Source of the DNA: Phenylobacterium sp. | GTDB lineage: Bacteria; Pseudomonadota; Alphaproteobacteria; Caulobacterales; Caulobacteraceae | Length of the DNA stretch: 64,000 nt | Direction: 5' to 3' | Assembly (NCBI RefSeq): GCF_030680185.1 | Contig: NZ_JAUXVZ010000035.1 | Coordinates: 91,915 to 155,914 of the forward strand | Shown: positions 55,616-64,000 of the stretch, one piece after another | Layout of the letters: the number at the start of each line of letters is the position of its first letter | Position numbering within the stretch: the stretch's first letter is position 1 | Notes under the pieces: generated by a model | What the model was told of the DNA's origin: nothing | Database searches by the model: none | The model's input: the letters and a program-made list of their open reading frames with translations, nothing else | Program-made: the position numbers and the translations under genes

Positions 55616-57178
55616 TCAGCCCCACACCGTCCAGGTGATCCGGTCGCGGCTCGGCCGGAACGGCTCCTCGGCGATCAGCACCATCCGCTCGTCCAGGCCC
55701 ATGTCCGGCAGCGCCAGCCGCACTGTCGTTCCCAGCGGCGTGGCCAGGATGGCCTCGGAGATGTCCAGGACCACGCGGAACTGCCGACGCGCTCGCCCAT
55801 CGGGTCGCGCCCCAAACAGGGCCAGGAGGGCTGCGGCCAGCGCCTCGGCGTCGGCTTCGTGGCGCAGGGCGGTCATCACCTCGGCGGAGCGCCAGGTGGC
55901 CGGCCGGCGGGCCTTCACCTCGGGGTCGATGGCGATCGCCCAGCGATAGTCCTGGGCCAAGGCCTCGGCCGTGGGCGTGTTGCGCAGGGACGGCGCGAGG
56001 TCGCTGGCGTCCAGGGTCGTGTAGACCCGTCCCCAACCGACCTTGACCTCGGCCGCCGGCAGCGGCGCGGAGTCGTCGGCCGAGATGGCCACCACCTGGT
56101 CGGGGCCAATGGTCAGGGCCTCGACCTCGGCTGGCGGGCCAAAGCTGATCGCCTGCCAGACGCCGGCCCGATCGGGCAGCAGGGCCGCAAGCGCGCTGCG
56201 GGCCACCAGGGCGGCCAGGGTCGCAGCGCTCTCTCCCTGGCCGTCCCAGAGGCCAAGGACGGCGTTCGAGCTCAGACCCGTAATGCTGTCGCCAATCCGG
56301 TGGGCGGGCACGCCGGAGCGCGCCAGAATGCGGGCCAGGATGGGGCCGGCGGTCTCCACATAGCCGCCTGCCGCGTCGCCCTTCAGGCCGAAGGTCAGCA
56401 TGCCCACCGGCTCGCCGTTGAGCTTCAGGAGGCCGCGGCCATGGTCGGTGACATAGCTCGCCGCCGCCGGCAGCGCGGCGTCGAAGGCGCCGCCTGACAG
56501 ATCGCCCTCGTCCAGGTATCCGGCAGGGCCGCCGCGGTCGAAGACCAACTCGTCTCCAGCCACGGGGCCGTCATGGAGCTGGTGGACGCCGGCGCCGGCA
56601 TTGACCTGGGCGCTGGGCAGATGGGCGCCGGTGAGATCGCCGAAGGCCAGGGGCTTGGTGCGGCCCTTCAGGCCGCCGGCCTCGCCCTCATAAAGCACGC
56701 CGGCCTCGCCGTTGGTCCCCGCATAGGTCTGGCTCTGGGCGGGCCGGTCCAGTTCCGAGCGTGCGTCGATCAGACCCAGCCGCACCCGCGAGGGCGCGGT
56801 CGAGGACAGGCCGAAGGCCGGCGGCAAGGCCTCGCCGGTGAACACCAGCGTGGCGGCGGCGAAGTCTGCGCCGATCGGCCAGCGCCAGACGCGCACCTGG
56901 CCCCAGCTATAGGCGCTGTAGGGATCAAGGCGACGGTCACCGTTGGCCAGGGTCATGACGCCCACGCCCAGCCCCGGGGCCAGACTGGCGAGATCCTCGA
57001 ACAGGGCGCGGCGCAGGGTGGGCGCCTCGATCAGTCGGTCATCCCAGGCCGCATTGGCCCTCAGGCTGTCGCCCGGCGGGAACGGCCGCACCGCCCGATC
57101 GGCGAAGCGCAGGGTCCGGGCCTGGCCCTCGGCCGAGATCAGGTCCGCCTCGACCAGGATGGCGTCGCGGCGGCTCAT
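55616..57178 (-). CDS. Large tail protein (hub/baseplate-like)
   Basis: 520 residues coupled to the tape measure by ATGA. The region about 1-130 has the ARSELDRPAQSQTYAGTNGE strand pattern and the C-terminal half (about 250-500) repeats short beta strands. Size and place directly after the tape measure fit a distal-tail or hub protein. No enzymatic motif found. Confidence 0.72.
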   Translation of the reverse strand: MSRRDAILVEADLISAEGQARTLRFADRAVRPFPPGDSLRANAAWDDRLIEAPTLRRALFEDLASLAPGLGVGVMTLANGDRRLDPYSAYSWGQVRVWRWPIGADFAAATLVFTGEALPPAFGLSSTAPSRVRLGLIDARSELDRPAQSQTYAGTNGEAGVLYEGEAGGLKGRTKPLAFGDLTGAHLPSAQVNAGAGVHQLHDGPVAGDELVFDRGGPAGYLDEGDLSGGAFDAALPAAASYVTDHGRGLLKLNGEPVGMLTFGLKGDAAGGYVETAGPILARILARSGVPAHRIGDSITGLSSNAVLGLWDGQGESAATLAALVARSALAALLPDRAGVWQAISFGPPAEVEALTIGPDQVVAISADDSAPLPAAEVKVGWGRVYTTLDASDLAPSLRNTPTAEALAQDYRWAIAIDPEVKARRPATWRSAEVMTALRHEADAEALAAALLALFGARPDGRARRQFRVVLDISEAILATPLGTTVRLALPDMGLDERMVLIAEEPFRPSRDRITWTVWG

Positions 57179-60100
57179 CGGTACATCACCGCGCGCAGAT
57201 GGGCGTTGCCCAGTCGCGTTTCATCCGCCAACTCGGCGGTCTGGGAGACCAGGCCGCCCACCGCCGCCTGAACCCCGGCCAGGCCCTCGTCCAGGGCCGC
57301 GGGCAAGGCTTCGGCGGCGGCTCGAAGGGCCTGCATATTGGCTGTGAGCACGCCGTGATGGCGGTCGAGCACATCGACGATCGCGCCACGCAACTCGGCC
57401 AGGGCCGCCAGGTGCCGATCAGTCTGCGGCGACAGGGCGTCGGCATAGAGGCTGCCCAGGGCCGGCAGGTTGACCAGATTGACCGGCTGGGCCGTCGCGT
57501 CGTTGGCCGCGCTCAGCGCCAGGGGGGCGGTGTTGAAAGAGATCTGGGTCAGCAGCGTCTGCAGCTGCTCCATGCCGGCGATGGCGGTGCGTGGGCCGCT
57601 GGCGGCGGCGGCCCCGCTCATGCCCATCAGGGCTTCGCCATCGGCGCGGACCTGGTTGTAGAGCGCCAGGCGGTCCTGGGCCGACAGGGTCGCGTCCCGG
57701 TCGGCCGAGAGCAGCCGGTCGGCATAGGCGGTGTAGTTCGAGGCCGCGTCCGCATCCCCGCCGCGGGCGGCGGCGACCACCTGCTGGTACTGGCGCAAGG
57801 CCTCGTCCCGCTGGGCCTGGGGCGACAGCTCGGCCGAGGCCGACATGCCCAGCTGGTCCAGCCATTGCTGCAGGCGCGGGCGCAGCTGGGCGAAGGCGTC
57901 CGTGGTCCGGCCGAGCGCGGCGTCGAGTTCGCCGAACGCGTTGGCCAGTTCGAGCTGGCGCAGGACTTCAAGCTGCTGAAGGACATCGGGGCTCATGGCC
58001 CCCTCGGCGATCAGCGCCTCAGCCTGGGCGCGCATGGCGGCGATTTCCGCCTCGACCTTGCTCGCCCGGGCGGCCTGAGGATCGACCAGCTCGAGGATAC
58101 GGGTCTGGATCGAGCCCTGCAGGCCCGCTGCGCGCTCCAGGGCGTCACTGGCGGAGTCGGCGGCCTCGCCAAGGCGTTTCAGGGCTGCGTCGATCTGCAG
58201 GTCGCGCAGATCCTCGAGCTTGCCCAGCACGTCGCCCGAAACCAGGCCGGCGGCCACTAGCTCCTCGGCCTGGGTCTTCAGCGCCTGGTAGCTCTCCTCG
58301 ATCGCTTCCAGCGCCTTCTTGCGCTCGAAGGCGGCCGGGTCGGTGATCTGCAGGATGGCTTCGTCAATCGTCTCGACCAGGCTGCGGCCGAGCGCGATCT
58401 TGTTGGCCGCCTCTTCAAGGTTCTGCGCCTGAAGAACGACCCGCTTCTCAGCCTCGGACAGGTCCGAGGCGCCGGCCTCGATCGCCCGGATGATGGTGGC
58501 CCGCACGATCTCGGCCGCCAGGGTCTCCGGATCTTGGTGGCCAAAGAACTGGGCGCCGGTGCTGAAGCCGCCGCCGTCGCCGCCGAAATAGCCTTGGCCC
58601 AGCGCGCCCGTATTCTTGCCCTGGACGTAGCCGATCGAGGTCGGGCCATCGAACTTGGTCAGGTCCAGCTTGAAGAGCTCGGCCGCCGCATTGAGGCTCT
58701 GGCTGATCGCCCCGGCCGCCTGGCTCATCTCCGACAGCGGGCCGTTGTCCAGCTCCTGGCCGCCGGTCACCGCAAACTGGCCGTTCACCACGCCGATGTC
58801 GGCCCGGGCATAGGGCCGCTTATCGTCCTTGAAGAGCGAGCCCAGGGCCAGGCCGGCGATGGCGCCCAGCGGCCCGAGCACGGCCGCGCTCATCATCAGC
58901 GAGCCGACGCCGGCGGCCATCGCCGTGCTGGCCCCGAGTGAGGTTGCGAGGTTGGCGGCGCCCGCGCCAAGCCAGCCGCCCGCCATGCTGCCGGCGACAG
59001 CGCTGCCCGCCATCGCGCCCGCCGTGGAGAGCCCGAGGTCTAGGTTCTGGTTGCCGCTGCCGAGCCCCATGGACTGGCCGATGGCGGAGCCAAGGGATTG
59101 GCCGATCATGGTGTTGCCGAGCAGAAGGCCTAGCTTGGAGCCCTTGAGGCCGCCGATCGCCTGCGACAGGCCGGTGACCTCCCCCACCACTGCCTCGATC
59201 ATTACCTTGATCGGCTCAGCCAGGAGAGCGTCGAAGACCGCCTCGCGTAGGCGTCGCTCGGCATAGTCGGCCACCTGGTCGAAGCCGAGTTCGCCCGACT
59301 CGATGAAGGCCTGCCTAAGGCCCTCCCGCAGCGAGCCGATGGCCCTGGCTGCCTCATCCTCTTCGAGTTCTCGAAGCGCGAGGATCTTTGCGCGCAGCTG
59401 GGCTTCATCCTCGGTGAGGCCATTGAATTCGATCTGGTTGCGGCGGCGGATTTCCAGCGCCCGCTGCTCGATCTCCCGTTCACGGTTGGTCATCCGCGCC
59501 AGGTCCAGCTCGCGCTGGCGCTCATCATTGGCCGCCGCTAGGTCACCCAGCACCTGGGTGTCGTAGAGCAGCTCGGCCTTCTCCCGCAGCAGGGCGATCT
59601 GCTCGGCCGTCAGGGTGGCGCCTTCGCGCTCCAGCACCTGGCGGACGAATTCTTCCTTCTCCCAGGCCAGCATGGCGCCGATGCCGCCCTCGATGGCCGC
59701 GGTGCGCGCCCGTTCGGCGGCGATGCGACGGTCTAGATCCCGGGTGGCGCCGGCGACTCGCACCACCTTGTCGGTGGCGATGGCTTCCCGCTCCCGGGCC
59801 TCGGCCGCGGCGATGGCGGCGGCGGCGGCCTCCCGCTCGGCGCCGGTCAGCTCGCCCAGGCTGACGACGCCCAGGTCGCGCAGCACGTTCAGGCCGGCCT
59901 CGCGCACGGCCAGGGCTTCCAGGGCCGCCTCGCCCTGGACGGCCGCGACCGCCCGTTCCTGCAGCAGCTGGATGTCCAATGTCATGCGCTGGGTCAGGTC
60001 TTGCGCCCGCGCCAGGCGGCGTTCGGCCTCGCGGGCGGCGTCGGTCTTCTTCGCCCGATCATCGGCCGCCTGGGCGACCGTGCTATGGGCTTCGGCGGTC

Positions 60101-61959
60101 GCAAAGGCCGCCGCCGGCGTCGCCATGGCCCCCTGAGCCGCCGCGGCCAATCGAGCCGCTTCATCCCGTCGCTGGGCCAGCTTGGCGTCCAGGGCCGCCA
60201 CGGCCGGATCATCCACCATGGAGGCGCGGGCTTCCGCGGCGATGTCCGCCGGCAGGCCAGCCTCGCCAGCGCTGGCGGCCAGCAGGCTCATGGACCGGCT
60301 GCGGGTGCGCTCGGCCTCCTTCTCGAGGTCGGCCACGTCGGCCTGAGCCATGGCGTGGCGGGCCAGCAGCGTGTTGACCTGAGCGGTCTTCGCCTGGGCC
60401 GCCACATAGGCGAACTTGTCCCCGAGGCCGGCCAGGGAATAGGCCAGATCGTCGGACGGCTTGACCGCCTGGCCGGCTTCGGTCGCCAGACCCGCCATGG
60501 CGTCCGCCGCACTGACGCCGGCCGCTTCGGCCTCGGCCAGGGCCTGGGCGATCTGCCTCGAACGTTCCTCGAAGGCCAACCCCTCGCTTCGCGCCTTGGC
60601 CAGGTGGTCGGTCAGCAGCCAGACCGCGCCGCCGGCTGCGGCGAAGGCGACGCCCCACGGCCCTCCCAGCAGCCCCAGAAGCCCACTGGCGGCCGACTTC
60701 ATCCCCAGGATAGCCGGCGCGGCGGCGTGGTTGGCGGCGGCCAGCTCCAGTTTCGCCGCCGCCAGGCGCTGGGTCTGGGTCGTGCTGGCCACCATGGCGG
60801 CCGAGGCGCTGATTTCCGCCTGGATGGCCGCGACATTCGCCGCCGCAGCGGCCTGGGTGGCCAGGGCCTTGGCGCGCAGGGCGCCGACGCTGGCCAGGGC
60901 GCCGGTGGTGACCCCCGCCAGGTACCGGGCCAGGGCCACTGTGGTCAGGGCGCCGGCGGCCGCGCCGACCAGCTCGATATGGTCCACCAGGAAGGCGGCG
61001 GCCTCTGCGGCCGTGCCGAAGGCCGCGCCCATGGTCTCGCCCAGCGCGCGGGCGGCTTCCAGCGTCTCCGGGTCCTGGATCTCGTCGTTGAAGGCGGCCA
61101 TGCCCTCGACGGCGGCCGAGAGGAAGCCCTCGCCGGCGGCCGCGTTGAGGTCGAAAATGCCAGTGGCCGTCGCGGCCATTTCCCGACGCGCCTGGCCGAG
61201 CGGCGTGATCATCTGGGCGTCGATCGCCGGCCCGAACTCGCTGCGCAGCTGCTGCGCGAACTTCGGCAGAAAGTCCTCGGCCAGCAGCTTGCCTGACGAC
61301 ACCAGCTCGATGAAGGCGCCCGAGGTCATGCCCATGGCCCGGGCGGCGATCTGGGTCGCGCCGGGGATAGCCTCGGCCAGCTGGCCGCGGACCTCTTCCA
61401 TGGCCACCACGCCCTTGGACGCGATCTGGCTGACCGCCTCCATGGCGCGACCTTGCTGCTCGGCCGAACGGTTCAGCGCCACCCCGGCTTCCACCAGGCC
61501 CAGCCAGATCTCGCGGGTCTCCTCGCCGGCCAGGGCCGTGCCGTTCGTGGCCCCGGCCAGGGACATGAAGCGCCCGACTTGGTCGTTGACCACCAGGCCC
61601 AGACGTTCCGATTCCACCCGCAGGAATCCGGTCTCGGCCGCAGCCCCGGACGCGCCACCGGCGACGGCCGACAGGCCGGTCTGGAAGCCCTGGGCCTTAA
61701 GCGCCGCGTCGGTCATGTTCTGAGCGATCTCGCGGAAGCCCACGGCGGCCAGCGCCGTGGCCAGGCCGGTCGCCGCCGTGCGGGCGCCGCCGGCCGATCG
61801 TCCGAACTGATCGGCGCCGGAGGCCGCGCTATTCAGCCCCCCTTGCGCGACGCGGCCCTTGGCGCCCACGCCCTCGAGGGCGCGATCGGCCGCCTGCGCC
61901 GCCTGCACCGCGCCGCGGGCGTCGCCATCGATCCGGAGGCGGGCGCGCAGCTCGCTCAT
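57175..61959 (-). CDS. Phage tail tape measure protein
   Basis: 1594 residues. The N-terminal region (about 55-260) matches the tape-measure N-terminal domain, with VAMEEVRGQLAEAIPGATQI and SGKLLAEDFLPKFAQQL. Then come hydrophobic stretches (about 345-385, a glycine-rich LLGLLGGPWGVAFAAAGGAV, and near 1075-1125), and long alanine-rich coils between them. At about 0.15 nm per residue the tail would be some 240 nm long. The ATG overlaps the long tail-chaperone stop (ATGA). It fixes tail length and later acts in DNA passage. Confidence 0.93.
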   Translation of the reverse strand: MSELRARLRIDGDARGAVQAAQAADRALEGVGAKGRVAQGGLNSAASGADQFGRSAGGARTAATGLATALAAVGFREIAQNMTDAALKAQGFQTGLSAVAGGASGAAAETGFLRVESERLGLVVNDQVGRFMSLAGATNGTALAGEETREIWLGLVEAGVALNRSAEQQGRAMEAVSQIASKGVVAMEEVRGQLAEAIPGATQIAARAMGMTSGAFIELVSSGKLLAEDFLPKFAQQLRSEFGPAIDAQMITPLGQARREMAATATGIFDLNAAAGEGFLSAAVEGMAAFNDEIQDPETLEAARALGETMGAAFGTAAEAAAFLVDHIELVGAAAGALTTVALARYLAGVTTGALASVGALRAKALATQAAAAANVAAIQAEISASAAMVASTTQTQRLAAAKLELAAANHAAAPAILGMKSAASGLLGLLGGPWGVAFAAAGGAVWLLTDHLAKARSEGLAFEERSRQIAQALAEAEAAGVSAADAMAGLATEAGQAVKPSDDLAYSLAGLGDKFAYVAAQAKTAQVNTLLARHAMAQADVADLEKEAERTRSRSMSLLAASAGEAGLPADIAAEARASMVDDPAVAALDAKLAQRRDEAARLAAAAQGAMATPAAAFATAEAHSTVAQAADDRAKKTDAAREAERRLARAQDLTQRMTLDIQLLQERAVAAVQGEAALEALAVREAGLNVLRDLGVVSLGELTGAEREAAAAAIAAAEAREREAIATDKVVRVAGATRDLDRRIAAERARTAAIEGGIGAMLAWEKEEFVRQVLEREGATLTAEQIALLREKAELLYDTQVLGDLAAANDERQRELDLARMTNREREIEQRALEIRRRNQIEFNGLTEDEAQLRAKILALRELEEDEAARAIGSLREGLRQAFIESGELGFDQVADYAERRLREAVFDALLAEPIKVMIEAVVGEVTGLSQAIGGLKGSKLGLLLGNTMIGQSLGSAIGQSMGLGSGNQNLDLGLSTAGAMAGSAVAGSMAGGWLGAGAANLATSLGASTAMAAGVGSLMMSAAVLGPLGAIAGLALGSLFKDDKRPYARADIGVVNGQFAVTGGQELDNGPLSEMSQAAGAISQSLNAAAELFKLDLTKFDGPTSIGYVQGKNTGALGQGYFGGDGGGFSTGAQFFGHQDPETLAAEIVRATIIRAIEAGASDLSEAEKRVVLQAQNLEEAANKIALGRSLVETIDEAILQITDPAAFERKKALEAIEESYQALKTQAEELVAAGLVSGDVLGKLEDLRDLQIDAALKRLGEAADSASDALERAAGLQGSIQTRILELVDPQAARASKVEAEIAAMRAQAEALIAEGAMSPDVLQQLEVLRQLELANAFGELDAALGRTTDAFAQLRPRLQQWLDQLGMSASAELSPQAQRDEALRQYQQVVAAARGGDADAASNYTAYADRLLSADRDATLSAQDRLALYNQVRADGEALMGMSGAAAASGPRTAIAGMEQLQTLLTQISFNTAPLALSAANDATAQPVNLVNLPALGSLYADALSPQTDRHLAALAELRGAIVDVLDRHHGVLTANMQALRAAAEALPAALDEGLAGVQAAVGGLVSQTAELADETRLGNAHLRAVMYR

Positions 61960-62719
61960 CGCCGCGCCGCCCGGTCTTCGCGCCAGGCCGCCAGGGCTTC
62001 GGCCTCCATGATCTGCAGGCGGCCGAAGTCGTCAGGGGCGATCTCGCCCAGGCCCGACAGCCGGGCCGTGGTCTCGACCACCTGGTAGTCCAGGCCGGTC
62101 TGGATCAGTTGGGCGCTGCTCATGGTCGAGAGGCTGGTGATGCGCCACTGGGTGGCCAGCGCCATGAACAACCGCACCGCCAGCACATTGGCCGGGAAGA
62201 TCACGAAGGGCTCTTCCGGCGCGGCCATGGCGGAGAACTCCGCCCTCGCCAGGGCGCGCTGGTCCAGCGTGACGCCGAAGGCTTCGAGGTCGGCGTCGAA
62301 GTCCTCAACCTCTTCGGGGGTCAGCTCCGCGGCGGCCCGGCGGCCGGTGGCGATCAACCGGGCCGCCTCGCTCAGTTTTTTGTCGGCGCGGTCCTGGCGC
62401 AGGCCTGGTAGGCCGCGATGATGCCCTCGCGGATATAGTTGCGGCTGAGCATCTCTTCCCGCATCTCGGCGGTGAGGGTTTCGGACTCGTCCTTGCCCAG
62501 GCCGATCCAGTAGGCGTTGATCCAGGCGTAGGGGTCTTTGACCAGGCCTCCGTTGAGTTCCTCCATCATCGCCTCGACCTCGGCCTTGCCGAGAATCCGG
62601 AAGCGGCCGGTGAAGGTGGCTTCCTCGAAGGTCCCACCGTCCTGCGGTGTCTTCACGACCACAGGCCAGTCCACCTCGAGCGGCTGCCCGAGGCTCTTGA
62701 AATCGAATTTCGCACCCAT
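61956..62719 (-). CDS. Tail assembly chaperone, long frameshift form (gpGT-like)
   Basis: 254 residues if ribosomes shift -1 at 62375-62381: the first 115 residues are those of the short form, then LSEAARLIATGRRAAAELTP onward is read in the other frame. The C-terminal part, VIFPANVLAVRLFMALATQW and the end LQIMEAEALAAWREDRA, resembles DUF1799-type phage proteins. In lambda-like phages the short and long forms coat the tape measure during tail assembly. The gene directly precedes the tape measure, as expected. Confidence 0.88.
62331..62367 (-). promoter_or_regulatory. Stimulatory stem-loop for the tail chaperone frameshift
   Basis: 7 nt after the slippery heptamer begins GGCGGCCCGG, which pairs perfectly over 10 bp with CCGGGCCGCC across a 17-nt loop. 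A 5-9 nt spacer and a strong stem are the usual requirements for -1 frameshifting. The loop could pair further downstream as a pseudoknot; that was not tested. Confidence 0.75.
62372..62719 (-). CDS. Tail assembly chaperone, short form (gpG-like)
   Basis: 115 residues from the ATG giving MGAKFDFKSLGQPLEVDWPV; GGGAG lies about 10 nt upstream. It has a helical central part (VEAMMEELNGGLVKDPYAWI) and ends RTAPTKN at a TGA just after the slippery heptamer. Both forms share the whole N-terminus. No membrane or signal sequence. Confidence 0.85.
   Translation of the reverse strand: MGAKFDFKSLGQPLEVDWPVVVKTPQDGGTFEEATFTGRFRILGKAEVEAMMEELNGGLVKDPYAWINAYWIGLGKDESETLTAEMREEMLSRNYIREGIIAAYQACARTAPTKN
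62375..62381 (-). promoter_or_regulatory. -1 programmed ribosomal frameshift site (A AAA AAC)
   Basis: On the coding strand the codons are ACA AAA AAC TGA. The heptamer A-AAA-AAC has the X-XXY-YYZ form required for tandem tRNA slippage, and slipping back one base gives AAA AAA CTG and fuses the two frames. The stop codon follows immediately. Confidence 0.9.
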
Positions 62720-62762
62720 GGATCATGGTCTCCCTGCGGGGCTTGAGGTTGGCGGGCAAAGA

Positions 62763-62789
62763 GCGCGCGGAGCGTAAGGCCCCGCGCGC
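62763..62789 (-). terminator. Hairpin between the tail tube and tail chaperone genes
   Basis: GCGCGCGG and CCGCGCGC form a perfect 8-bp stem with an 11-nt loop in the 95-bp gap after the tail tube stop. A weak terminator or processing stem here would let the abundant tube protein be made in excess of downstream proteins. There is a short CTTT after it but no long T tract. Confidence 0.4.
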
Positions 62790-62814
62790 CCCGAACTGGG
62801 CGAGGCGGCGGGCC

Positions 62815-63747
62815 TCAGGTCAGGACCAGAGAGACCTCATCATCGACGGCCAGGCCCGACGGCTTGGGCATCAGATCGACCTCGGTGACGTCCAGGCCCC
62901 GATCGTCCGAATAGGTCGGCATGCCGTTCTCGGCCTTGACGTTCAGGGTCAGGATCTGGCCGGCGACGTTGTTGTGGACGAGCGCCAGGTTCGAGAGCGT
63001 GTTGGCCAGGCGAAGGGCCTCGAAGTTCAGCACGCTGGGCAGCAGCGAACCCACCCGCAGCCGGCCGGTGAAGCTGCGCTCGCCTACCAGCTCGACAGAC
63101 TTCTGGTTGGGTCGATCGCTGAACACCAGGTTGTCGCTCTGCTCCAGCGTGAGGCTGCGCAGGGGCGGCTGGGCGCCGCCGATCGAGAAGGTGGTGCGGC
63201 CTTGCGAGACGGGGCCGACATCGAGCCAGCCGGCGAAGTTGGCGTCGGCCGGGGCCAGCACCGCGCCATCGGCCACCGGGATCAACAGGCCGCGCATAGT
63301 CACATTCATGCGCGGGCGTTGGCCCTCCTCGAAGCTGAAGCCGACGCGGCCCCGGGCGCCCACCAGCTTGTGCAGGCGGCGGCCTTCCCGCCAGACGATT
63401 GAGTCAGAGGGGCTGAGCGACGGGGCCGCCGCCAGGGCGTAGGTCACCGAGGTGTCGGCGACGATGGTCTCGGCATAGCCGCACGCCTTGAGCAGCATGC
63501 CCCACTTGGGAGCCACACCGGCCTCGGCCGCGCCGCCCAGGGGAACCGAGAAGGTCAGCTCGCCATGCTCGCCATAGACGAAGCCGCGGGTGGCCCCGAG
63601 GCCAGGCTTGGCCGGCGTGCCGGAGACCACCTCGCCCATGGGGCGATAGGCGACCTCTTCGGCCCAGACGGTATTGGCCGCAGCGGCCCCGGCGTCGTCG
63701 CCATAGGTGTCTTCGGTCTTGATCAGGAGCAGCTTGCGATCGGCCAT
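62815..63747 (-). CDS. Major tail tube protein
   Basis: 310 residues. MADRKLLLIKTEDTYGDDAG is a typical start and the rest is a strand-rich tube fold (FVYGEHGELTFSVPLGGAAE, WGMLLKACGYAETIVADTSV, LRSLTLEQSDNLVFSDRP). It matches Phage_tube_2-type tail tube proteins, which polymerise to form the hollow tail. It sits directly before the chaperone and tape measure genes. A one-nt gap separates it from the preceding partial gene. Confidence 0.88.
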   Translation of the reverse strand: MADRKLLLIKTEDTYGDDAGAAAANTVWAEEVAYRPMGEVVSGTPAKPGLGATRGFVYGEHGELTFSVPLGGAAEAGVAPKWGMLLKACGYAETIVADTSVTYALAAAPSLSPSDSIVWREGRRLHKLVGARGRVGFSFEEGQRPRMNVTMRGLLIPVADGAVLAPADANFAGWLDVGPVSQGRTTFSIGGAQPPLRSLTLEQSDNLVFSDRPNQKSVELVGERSFTGRLRVGSLLPSVLNFEALRLANTLSNLALVHNNVAGQILTLNVKAENGMPTYSDDRGLDVTEVDLMPKPSGLAVDDEVSLVLT

Positions 63748-63748
63748 G

Positions 63749-64000
63749 TCAGGCCTCCGTGGCTTCCGAGGCCGCAGGGGCGCTCGGCGGGGTTTCGGGG
63801 GATGCGGCGGGCGCCGCTTGTTCGGACGGGGCGGCCTGGACGGCCTGGCCGCCGGCGGCCTCGACCTGCGCCAGGATCTGCGGCGGCGTCGGCGCGCCCA
63901 CGGCGGCGCAGGCCGCGGCCATGGCCAGGGCGCTCGCCGCCGGCAGCTGCGGCGGGGCGGCCGGGTTGAACTTGTCGCGCGCAGGGGCGCGTCGGGACTT
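63749..64000 (-). CDS. Hypothetical phage protein, C-terminal part
   Basis: 83 codons open to the right edge with no start. The sequence (NPAAPPQLPAASALAMAAAC, then ILAQVEAAGGQAVQAAPSEQ) is Ala/Pro-rich and low in complexity, as in disordered C-terminal tails. It precedes the tail tube gene with a 1-nt gap (TGA C ATG). The family cannot be determined from this fragment. Confidence 0.6.
   Translation of the reverse strand, partial: KSRRAPARDKFNPAAPPQLPAASALAMAAACAAVGAPTPPQILAQVEAAGGQAVQAAPSEQAAPAASPETPPSAPAASEATEA

Larger units (their letters stand above)
47706..64000 (-). mobile_element. Prophage remnant or prophage end: siphovirus-type tail module
   Basis: From 47.7 kb to the right edge all convincing protein genes but one weak candidate run on the minus strand and are joined by 1-4 nt overlaps. 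The order tail tube, frameshifted tail chaperone, tape measure, tail-tip and fibre proteins, peptidase, small genes is that of a long non-contractile-tailed phage. No integrase, terminase, capsid or lysogeny gene is in the window; head genes should lie to the right. The left boundary is next to the tandem repeat at 47618. A gene-transfer-agent origin is not supported, since the order and the proteins after the tape measure differ from the RcGTA type. Confidence 0.85.

Noticed and set aside
62390..62759. The upstream part of the second-frame open reading frame in front of the tail chaperone extension
   Set aside because: It is Arg/Gly/Asp-rich with no family resemblance. Only the part after the slippery site reads like a phage protein, so the -1 frameshift fusion explains it better.
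47706..64000. Gene transfer agent (RcGTA-like) rather than prophage
   Set aside because: Order and sizes after the tape measure (520, 293, 108, 142 residues and fibres) do not match the RcGTA g12-g15 pattern, and the fibre-stalk repeats are phage-like.

Overview
The window is a high-GC bacterial chromosome segment with dense, short-spaced, strongly GC3-biased genes. Its gene repertoire and arrangements suggest an alphaproteobacterium of the Caulobacteraceae type (Phenylobacterium or Caulobacter). These include secA near a periplasmic PPIase lipoprotein and argJ, lysA-lptM-argH opposite a membrane-tethered thioredoxin, comF-grxC-nitrilase-DUF1178, an HWE-kinase phytochrome and a LuxI/LuxR pair. 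The assignment is inferred from gene content; no rRNA or tRNA gene was seen to confirm it.

Region 1 (1-9.6 kb) is a set of flavin, redox and lipid-type enzymes: a 5'-truncated nitronate monooxygenase, a LuxR regulator fused to an alpha/beta-hydrolase domain that has lost its serine nucleophile, threonine aldolase, epoxide hydrolase with a TetR regulator and a clear operator palindrome, a saccharopine-dehydrogenase-like reductase coupled to an Old Yellow Enzyme, a quinone oxidoreductase and an NTF2-like protein. Region 2 (9.2-25 kb) holds a DsbB-like membrane protein, a zinc-ribbon methyltransferase directly after secA, a FIST sensor coupled to a hybrid histidine kinase (a NosP-like arrangement), a thiolase, a PPIase lipoprotein with argJ, and a light-sensing unit (heme oxygenase plus a bacteriophytochrome with HWE kinase and receiver domains), followed by an RhlE-type helicase. 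Region 3 (25-42 kb) is largely housekeeping: mutT, comF, grxC, a nitrilase-family protein, DUF1178, an S9 peptidase, FadL, clpB, lysA, lptM and argH. It ends in an XRE-luxR-luxI quorum-sensing cluster with a lux-box-like palindrome at the luxR stop codon. Region 4 (42.1-47.6 kb) has a 0.7-kb non-coding stretch, a CHASE4-like hybrid kinase, a FATP-type acyl-CoA synthetase and the 3' remnant of an HWE kinase.

Region 5 (47.7 kb to the right edge) is the tail end of a prophage of siphovirus type, entirely on the minus strand and running off the right edge. Read in the direction of transcription it has a tail tube protein, a tail-assembly chaperone made in short and long forms by a textbook -1 frameshift (A AAA AAC, 7-nt spacer, perfect 10-bp stem), a 1594-residue tape measure, several tail-tip and fibre proteins joined by ATGA or TGATG overlaps, a small lipoprotein, a transglutaminase-like cysteine peptidase and a string of very small cysteine-rich or unclassified genes. 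The prophage abuts a 22-bp tandem repeat at the exact point where the HWE kinase is truncated, so this is probably a rearranged end. No integrase, lysogeny, capsid or terminase gene lies in the window.

The least described parts are the small-gene module at 47.7-49.7 kb, the serine-less LuxR-hydrolase fusion, and the 42.1-42.8 kb intergenic region with a duplicated 24-bp element. Regulation by nitric oxide (FIST), red light (phytochrome) and acyl-homoserine lactone (LuxI) occurs within 25 kb, all inferred from domain content only.
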